Source: JAADHI01 sp964451325
Lineage (GTDB): Bacteria > Nitrospirota > Nitrospiria > SBBL01 > JAADHI01
Direction of reading: 5' to 3'
DNA length: 64,000 nt
NCBI GenBank assembly: GCA_964451325.1
Contig: CAYVHO010000006.1
Location: 1-64,000 of the forward strand
Below the pieces are notes generated by a model. It ran no database searches. It was not told the DNA's origin and saw nothing but the letters and a program-made list of their open reading frames with translations. The translations under genes and the position numbers were made by a program. This document shows positions 59,535 to 64,000 of this stretch, piece by piece. The stretch's first letter is position 1. Each line of letters begins with the position of its first letter.

Positions 59535-60512
59535 ATGTTAAGAAAACGGGGGAAAACAGTTCCGAAAGTTTTGGTGATTGGCTCAGGGGCCTCAATGAAA
59601 ACCTTTAAGGATGCGGTTACAAAATATGGGATGCCTGGATTCCATCTGCTTTATTTTGAATGGCTTATCTCTTCGGGAGATTCTCTCAATAGGAGGATTC
59701 AGAAGATCAAGGAGACCATTGCATCACAGGGGATAAAAAAGGTCGTGGTTGCGATCGATAATCGTCGTGGTGCACTTCCCGTGGATTTGTTGTTAGCACT
59801 TCGTGTGGAGGGCATTGAGGTGATGAAGGCCGTTTCATTTTATGAACAAATATATGGCAAAATGTGGGTGGAATCTTTAAATCCAAGTGATCTCATTTTT
59901 GGGGAAGGTTTTAAGCGGATGATGCTCATTGGCCTTGGAAAAAGAATCTTGGATCTGAGCGCCGCTCTCGTGGGTTTTATGCTCGCCGCACCCTTTTTTT
60001 TAATTCTTCCCATACTGATTAAGATGGATTCCCGTGGCCCCGTTTTTTATCGGCAGGAACGTGTTGGGGCAGAAGGGGTGCTTTTCGATGTCTTTAAATT
60101 TCGCTCAATGTGTCAGGATGCGGAGGCTGCGACCGGTGCCGTCTGGGCCAAAGAGGGGGATCCTCGTGTAACACGTTTAGGACGTTTCTTGAGAAAGCTG
60201 CGTCTCGATGAGCTTCCTCAACTCTATAATGTATTAAGAGGTGAAATGAGTTTTGTCGGACCGCGCCCCGAGCGTCAAGTCTTTGTCTCTGACTTGGAAG
60301 AATGCATTCCTTACTATGCGCTTCGGCATACGGTGAAACCGGGATTGACGGGTTTGGCGCAAGTCAAATACCGCTACGGGGCGACAAAAGAAGATGCTTT
60401 GGAAAAACATCAATATGATTTGTATTATGTTAAGCATTTATCTTTGCTTTTTGATCTTTCGATCATGTTTGCCACGGTTCGGGTTGTTTTGAAGGGTTTG
60501 GGTGCGAGATAG
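59535..60512 (+). CDS. Undecaprenyl-phosphate sugar phosphotransferase (bacterial sugar transferase)
   Basis: Transfers the first sugar-1-phosphate to undecaprenyl phosphate to start an exopolysaccharide or O-antigen unit. The C-terminal catalytic part is typical: GKRILDLSAALVGFMLAAP with its membrane segment, RGPVFYRQERVGAEG, FDVFKFRSM, RLGRFLRKLRLDELPQLYNV and MSFVGPRPERQ. The first 120 residues form a Rossmann-like domain without the usual four membrane helices of the WbaP/EpsE long forms. ATG 59535 has a GGGGGG site and leaves room for the sigma-54 promoter, which the longer frame from 59469 would overlap. It has 325 residues. No other glycan genes are near, so the product is unknown. Confidence 0.9.
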   Translation: MLRKRGKTVPKVLVIGSGASMKTFKDAVTKYGMPGFHLLYFEWLISSGDSLNRRIQKIKETIASQGIKKVVVAIDNRRGALPVDLLLALRVEGIEVMKAVSFYEQIYGKMWVESLNPSDLIFGEGFKRMMLIGLGKRILDLSAALVGFMLAAPFFLILPILIKMDSRGPVFYRQERVGAEGVLFDVFKFRSMCQDAEAATGAVWAKEGDPRVTRLGRFLRKLRLDELPQLYNVLRGEMSFVGPRPERQVFVSDLEECIPYYALRHTVKPGLTGLAQVKYRYGATKEDALEKHQYDLYYVKHLSLLFDLSIMFATVRVVLKGLGAR

Positions 60513-60546
60513 CCTCGTTTTGCATTTTGACCTAGAACGCAATCTA

Positions 60547-60576
60547 TTGCTTTTTCTTTAAATGTTTTGTTATCCT
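60547..60576 (+). promoter_or_regulatory. Candidate promoter of the cold-shock gene
   Basis: TTGCTT (60547-60552), an 18-base gap and TATCCT (60571-60576). It would give a long 5' leader of about 125 bases, as usual for cspA-type mRNAs. Confidence 0.4.
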
Positions 60577-60706
60577 ACGCTTGTATTTAGTTTTGGCACT
60601 TTTCAAGCGTGAACCGTGGGAATAAGATACCTCATGTTTATAGCGTTTCTCCCTTTTTTTCAAATAAGATTATGCGTCAATTTCTGAAGTATAAGGAGAT
60701 CAGTGT

Positions 60707-60907
60707 ATGCCTAAAGGTACAGTAAAGTGGTTTAATGCCAGTAAGGGGTTTGGCTTTATCGAACGCGAAGATGGCGGGGATGTGTTTGTGCATTTTTCAG
60801 CCATTCAGGACGAGGGCTTTAAATCGCTTGATGAAGGACAGGCCGTTGAATTTGAGATCACCAGCGGCGCAAAAGGAGACCAAGCGGCGAATGTTATAAA
60901 GCTGTAG
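60707..60907 (+). CDS. Cold-shock protein (CspA family)
   Basis: 66 residues, a single OB-fold RNA chaperone. Start MPKGTVKWFNASKGFGFIER includes RNP1 (KGFGFI), and VFVHFSAIQDEGFKSL holds RNP2. It melts mRNA structures during cold or growth transitions. A strong AAGGAGA site precedes the start, and a 13-bp stem terminator lies 30 bases after the stop. Confidence 0.96.
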   Translation: MPKGTVKWFNASKGFGFIEREDGGDVFVHFSAIQDEGFKSLDEGQAVEFEITSGAKGDQAANVIKL

Positions 60908-60936
60908 CTGTTCTCTTCAATTCACCTTTTATTTTT

Positions 60937-60977
60937 AAAAAAGTCTTCCTTGATTTGTTTCGGGGAAGATTTTTTTA
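60937..60977. terminator. Bidirectional terminator between csp and rpoH
   Basis: AAAAAAGTCTTCC (60937-60949) pairs with GGAAGATTTTTTT (60964-60976) over 13 positions with one G-T. The A-run and T-run allow it to work for both convergent genes. Confidence 0.8.
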
Positions 60978-60988
60978 TTTTTAGTCAT

Positions 60989-61003
60989 CGGGCAGGCTCC
61001 TAG
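60989..61003 (-). repeat. Short half-copy of the GGGAGCCTG repeat
   Basis: Read on the minus strand the sequence is CTAGGAGCCTGCCCG, matching the outer end of the 44779-44946 element. It provides the TAG stop codon of rpoH, as the copy at 56819 does for purU. Confidence 0.5.
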
Positions 61004-61920
61004 ATGGAGATATCTTTGAAGTCGGGAATTTCTGTTTGCATGAATTTTTTGAGTTTCTTGAGCAGATTGTTTTCGATTTGACGGACACGCTCTTTTGAAA
61101 TGCCGTATTTTTTGGCGAAGGTTTCCAATGTTTTGGGATCTTCAGACAGAACGCGGTTTGCAATAATATCGACTTCTCTGGCCTTGAGTTGTTTTGAAAA
61201 AAGTGCAAGTTTTGATTGAAAAAGGGTTTTGAGTTGTTTGTTGCCTAAATGTGACTCCGTGTCTTCCTGATTTGAAGGCAGCAGGTCGCCATAGGATGTA
61301 TTTCCTTCCTCTCCAACGGGGGTGCTTAAGGAAACTTCGTGTCCCTCAAGTCGTTGTGTCATTTCAATGACTTCTTTTTCTTTGACATTTAACTGATCTG
61401 CAAGCAGCTTGGGTGTAACATCCATACCCTTTTTTTCGAGTGCTTCCCGTTCTTTTGAGAGTCTGAAGAAGAGTTTCCGTTGGGCCTCTGTGGTGCCGAT
61501 ACGCACCAGTCTCCAATTTTGTAAGATGTGTTTTAGAATATAGGCTCGAATCCACCACGCCGCATAGGTAGACACCCGTACATTTTTATAGGGGTCATAT
61601 TTTTTCACCGCATGCATGAGTCCCACATTGCCTTCCTGAATTAAGTCCATGGTGTTGAAAGGCAGTTTTTTATACTCCATTGCAATGGAAACAGAGAGGC
61701 GTAAATGAGAAAGAATCAGTTGTGTGACCGCATTAAGATCGCCTTTTTCCTGAAACCGGACCGCCAGCGCATGTTCCTCCTCACGGCTTAAAAAAGGGTA
61801 TCTCCGGATCTCTACAAGGTATCCGCGAAGCGGATCGTAACTTGAGAGACCGCGATCTTCTATTTGGGGAGGCGCTTCCTGATCTTGTGGCAGATCGTCT
61901 GCGTCTTTTCTGTCATTCAT
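61000..61920 (-). CDS. rpoH: RNA polymerase sigma factor RpoH (heat shock)
   Basis: 306 residues. Region 1.2 to 2 reads YLVEIRRYPFLSREEEHALA, then LILSHLRLSVSIAMEY and DLIQEGNVGLMHAVKKYDP. The RpoH box is clear (NWRLVRIGTTEAQRKLFFRL), which separates it from RpoD and RpoS. Region 4.2 is DPKTLETFAKKYGISKERVR. It should direct transcription of chaperone and protease genes. ATG 61920 is preferred to TTG 61935. The stop TAG lies inside a dispersed repeat. Confidence 0.9.
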   Translation of the reverse strand: MNDRKDADDLPQDQEAPPQIEDRGLSSYDPLRGYLVEIRRYPFLSREEEHALAVRFQEKGDLNAVTQLILSHLRLSVSIAMEYKKLPFNTMDLIQEGNVGLMHAVKKYDPYKNVRVSTYAAWWIRAYILKHILQNWRLVRIGTTEAQRKLFFRLSKEREALEKKGMDVTPKLLADQLNVKEKEVIEMTQRLEGHEVSLSTPVGEEGNTSYGDLLPSNQEDTESHLGNKQLKTLFQSKLALFSKQLKAREVDIIANRVLSEDPKTLETFAKKYGISKERVRQIENNLLKKLKKFMQTEIPDFKDISI

Positions 61921-62254
61921 CGTAGGCGGTCTCAAGGGCTTACATTGGAGTTAAGCGGAAGTGCTTTTGAAAAATACCCGAAGAAGGCCAGTGGGTTCAA
62001 GTGGTTTCCTGTGGTGGTTTTCAAGTTCTTTTTAATTTTGTCTTCTATGATCACCCTCAGATATAGGTCTTTTTTTTTAGAATTCAAGGTCAGGCCAAAA
62101 AAATTTGGTCCGAATTATTTCACGCTTTATTGTGATTGTGGTGTTTTGAATGGGAAACTTGCGTGTTTTTTTTTAAAGTTATAACATTAACTTCTTTAGA
62201 TTCTGACTCAGAACATGGTTTTGGGTTCAGGGTCAATCCGTGAGGGGAACAGTT
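61921..62254. other. Divergent intergenic region rpoH-phoU
   Basis: About 330 AT-rich bases with several T-runs and no credible gene. A weak TTGCGT/TATAAC pair (62159-62185, 15-base spacing) could serve phoU. I see no clear rpoH promoter. Confidence 0.5.
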
Positions 62255-62920
62255 GTGGGGGATTTTGAAAAAGACCTAAATGCGCTAAAAGACAAGATAC
62301 TCAAGATGGGAGCATTGCTCGAAACCCAGATTGAAAATTCGATTAAATGTCTTGTCGAAACAGATCTCACCTTGGCTCGTCAAACAATTCAGGATGATCA
62401 TCTCGTCAATGCAATGGATGTGGCGATTGATGAAGAATGTCTTCGTTTGCTCACGCTTTACCAGCCCGGGGCGGATGATTTGCGTTTTATCACCACGGCC
62501 ATGAAAATTACGACCGCTTTGGAACGTGTGGGTGATCTTTCGGAAGATATCTGTGAACGCGCAATCGCGCTTTCTCACGAGCCACTCTTAAAACCTTATA
62601 TTGACTTACCCCGCATGGCGGAAGCCGCGCAAAAAATGGTGCGTGAAACCTTACATTCCTTTGTCAGTAAAGACGCCACTCTGGCGAGGAAAGTGTGTGG
62701 TGACGATGCTTTCATTGATGATTTGTCTGCTCAGATCTTCCGAGAATTGCTTGCTTACATGGTGGAAGACAGTCGCAGTATGACACGGGCGATTCACATC
62801 AGTTTTGTCTCAAGATACATTGAGTACATCGGAAACCATGCAACCGATATTGCCGAAATGGTGGTCTATTTTGTGGAAGGTCAAGCCATTCGTCACAGAC
62901 TCATTGAGTCGATTGAGTAA
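62255..62920 (+). CDS. phoU: Phosphate-signalling regulator PhoU
   Basis: 221 residues in two three-helix PhoU repeats: FEKDLNALKDKILKMGALLE in the first, and MAEAAQKMVRETLHSFVSKD in the second. The metal-binding motifs ALERVGDLSEDICERA and RYIEYIGNHATDIAEMVV are intact. PhoU links the PstSCAB transporter to the PhoR kinase and keeps the Pho regulon off when phosphate is plentiful. GTG 62255 has GAGGGG 7 bases ahead. Neither pst nor phoR/phoB genes are within the window, so here it stands alone. Confidence 0.93.
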   Translation: MGDFEKDLNALKDKILKMGALLETQIENSIKCLVETDLTLARQTIQDDHLVNAMDVAIDEECLRLLTLYQPGADDLRFITTAMKITTALERVGDLSEDICERAIALSHEPLLKPYIDLPRMAEAAQKMVRETLHSFVSKDATLARKVCGDDAFIDDLSAQIFRELLAYMVEDSRSMTRAIHISFVSRYIEYIGNHATDIAEMVVYFVEGQAIRHRLIESIE

Positions 62921-63000
62921 CATCCTCTCTCTGCGAACGCTCTAAATTTCTTCTTACAAACATCCTCCGGGGCATCTTCTTGATTTCTTATTGTGTGATC

Positions 63001-63029
63001 TTGACAGCATTGCCCGGCTTTCATATAAT
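63001..63029 (+). promoter_or_regulatory. Consensus sigma-70 promoter of yceD-rpmF-plsX
   Basis: TTGACA (63001-63006), exactly 17 bases, then TATAAT (63024-63029), both perfect. The start point near 63036 rules out the upstream extension of the yceD frame and fixes its start at 63057. Confidence 0.9.
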
Positions 63030-63056
63030 ATTCGGCTGATGGAAAAGGTGTCTACA

Positions 63057-63602
63057 ATGAAGATTCAAGTACAAGAAGTTCCCCCGGAGGGGCTTCGCCT
63101 TTCTTATGAGCTGGGTCCGAAGGACTGGGATCTAGAAGGGAAAGGCTATGCGCTTCTTGAGCCTGTTCAGATTGTTTTGAATGTATTAAAACATGGAGAG
63201 GGTGAGGTCTATCTTTCGGGGACGCTTTCCGCTCGGGTTCAAGGCGAGTGTGGTCGGTGTACGGAATCTTTTGGTTTTCCAATTTTATCGAATTTCCATT
63301 TGGACTATATCCCTTCTCCGAAAAAATTTCCTGCGGGCGAAGTGGCTTTGTCTCCGGATGGACTTGATCTCAATTTTTATGAGGGGGATGAGATCGATAT
63401 TGATCATGAAATAATGGGGCAGTGTCTGCTCGCAATTCCAATGCATGCACTTTGTCAACCAGATTGTCGGGGGCTTTGTCCGCAGTGTGGAGTCGATTTG
63501 AACAAGGGCAATTGCCAATGCCATTCTGAGCCTGTTGATTTGCGATGGGCCGCGCTGGAAAAATTTAAATATAAGGAAAATAATGCCAAATCCAAAACAT
63601 AA
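63057..63602 (+). CDS. yceD: YceD/DUF177 family protein
   Basis: 181 residues starting MKIQVQEVPPEGLRL. The DUF177 core has ARVQGECGRCTESFGFPI and the C-terminal zinc-like cluster CQPDCRGLCPQCGVDLNKG ending in CQCH. YceD proteins lie before rpmF in most bacteria and have been linked to 23S rRNA or ribosome assembly in some; the molecular role is not settled. It overlaps rpmF by 20 bases. Confidence 0.92.
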   Translation: MKIQVQEVPPEGLRLSYELGPKDWDLEGKGYALLEPVQIVLNVLKHGEGEVYLSGTLSARVQGECGRCTESFGFPILSNFHLDYIPSPKKFPAGEVALSPDGLDLNFYEGDEIDIDHEIMGQCLLAIPMHALCQPDCRGLCPQCGVDLNKGNCQCHSEPVDLRWAALEKFKYKENNAKSKT

Positions 63603-63762
63603 AACGTCAAAATCACGGCGGGATAAAAGACGTACTCACAAAAAATTGAGCCCCCCCAATACCGTTTTTTGTCCGCAATGTCATGAAGCCAAATTGCCCC
63701 ATCAAGTTTGTCTGAGCTGCGGGACCTATAAGCGCCGCCAAGTAATTGAAGTCAAAGACTAG
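63583..63762 (+). CDS. rpmF: 50S ribosomal protein L32
   Basis: 59 residues starting MPNPKHKTSKSRRDKRRTH, with a zinc ribbon FCPQCHEAKLPHQVCLSCG (four-cysteine form) and a YKRRQVI end. It starts inside yceD with an AAGGAAAA site. The order yceD-rpmF-plsX is conserved across bacteria. Confidence 0.97.
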   Translation: MPNPKHKTSKSRRDKRRTHKKLSPPNTVFCPQCHEAKLPHQVCLSCGTYKRRQVIEVKD

Positions 63763-63821
63763 ACTGATTTGATTGCAGTCTATGGTGCGTTCTTCCCTGC
63801 TCCCGAAGTGAAACCAAAACC

Positions 63822-64000
63822 ATGAAAATTGCTGTAGATGCGATGGGGGGGGATGATGCGCCCGCGGCCATTGTTGAGGGTGCGATTATTGCTGCCCGAG
63901 AATATGATGTTTCCCCTATTTTAGTCGGTGATGAAACCGAGATCAAAAAAGCCCTCTCCATTCATAATGTAATGGGTTTGCCCCTCTCGGTAGTGCATGC
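63822..64000 (+). CDS. plsX: Phosphate acyltransferase PlsX (partial, runs off the window)
   Basis: The N-terminal 59 residues, MKIAVDAMGGDDAPAAIVEG then IAAREYDVSPILVGDE, are those of PlsX, which makes acyl-phosphate from acyl-ACP for phospholipid synthesis. The family is usually about 330 residues; the rest is beyond the window. Confidence 0.95.
   Translation, partial: MKIAVDAMGGDDAPAAIVEGAIIAAREYDVSPILVGDETEIKKALSIHNVMGLPLSVVH

Noticed and set aside
61864..62184. 106-residue frame in the rpoH-phoU gap
   Set aside because: It starts inside rpoH on the opposite strand and is mostly low-complexity Phe/Lys sequence from T-rich DNA.

Overview
The window looks like chromosome from a Gram-negative, probably deltaproteobacterial-type organism. 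The evidence is lipoproteins with outer-membrane features, an RpoH-type heat-shock sigma factor, a sigma-54 enhancer-binding protein with a matching -24/-12 promoter, a PilB-type pilus ATPase, and the housekeeping order yceD-rpmF-plsX. The exact lineage cannot be fixed from these sequences alone. TGA is used as a normal stop codon.

Layout. 1-4.2 kb: a pilus assembly ATPase, a truncated-looking PilC start, a diguanylate cyclase and a Slp-like lipoprotein. 4.4-14.1 kb: a complete type I-E CRISPR-Cas system (cas3-cse1-cse2-cas7-cas5-cas6e-cas1-cas2) and an array of 23 repeats and 22 spacers, with one spacer duplicated near the leader and a degenerate last repeat. 14.5-42.5 kb: an extracellular contractile injection system (eCIS, Afp/PVC-like): cap (DUF4255), one sheath, two tubes, DUF5908, LysM protein, spike, PAAR tip, gp25, two large baseplate proteins, a fibre-like protein, tape measure, AAA+ ATPase. 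A cargo region follows, interrupted by a Phd/ParE toxin-antitoxin pair. 42.5-49 kb: a CHASE2 adenylate cyclase, a FecR-TPR-beta-barrel protein and a small lipoprotein. 49-52 kb: a plastic island with an IS110 transposase, REP-like repeats, a MazEF pair whose toxin carries an in-frame stop, and a Phd/VapC pair. 52-55.5 kb: an operon for HPt protein, receiver, CheC-type phosphatase and hybrid histidine kinase. 55.5-64 kb: a MITE, purU, a cAMP-phosphodiesterase-like MBL protein, the sigma-54 activator, a sugar transferase, cold-shock protein, rpoH, phoU and yceD-rpmF-plsX.

How they fit together. The eCIS genes nearly all run in one direction with tight spacing. A stem-loop plus T-tract sits over the stop codon of the first tube gene and probably keeps sheath and tube expression above that of baseplate genes. 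Three proteins downstream (81, 550 and 257 aa) and one decayed reading frame share a short N-terminal element, roughly [F/L]-x-D-x-R followed by QRK- and SP-type motifs, before unrelated C-termini. This looks like a cargo-recognition leader. One cargo ends in a credible EndoU ribonuclease domain and another in two glycine-rich membrane-insertion blocks. An orphan DUF4157 metalloprotease and a membrane-anchored, catalytically degenerate GH18-like protein complete the unusual part of the system.

A second layer is repeat biology. A palindromic element with GGGAGCCTGTCGGACTTAGG ends occurs once whole and three times as half-sites, two of which supply the TAG stop codon of a gene. There is also a separate 162-bp MITE, REP-like hairpins, and an IS110 copy lying between copies of a GGTCAGATAC repeat.
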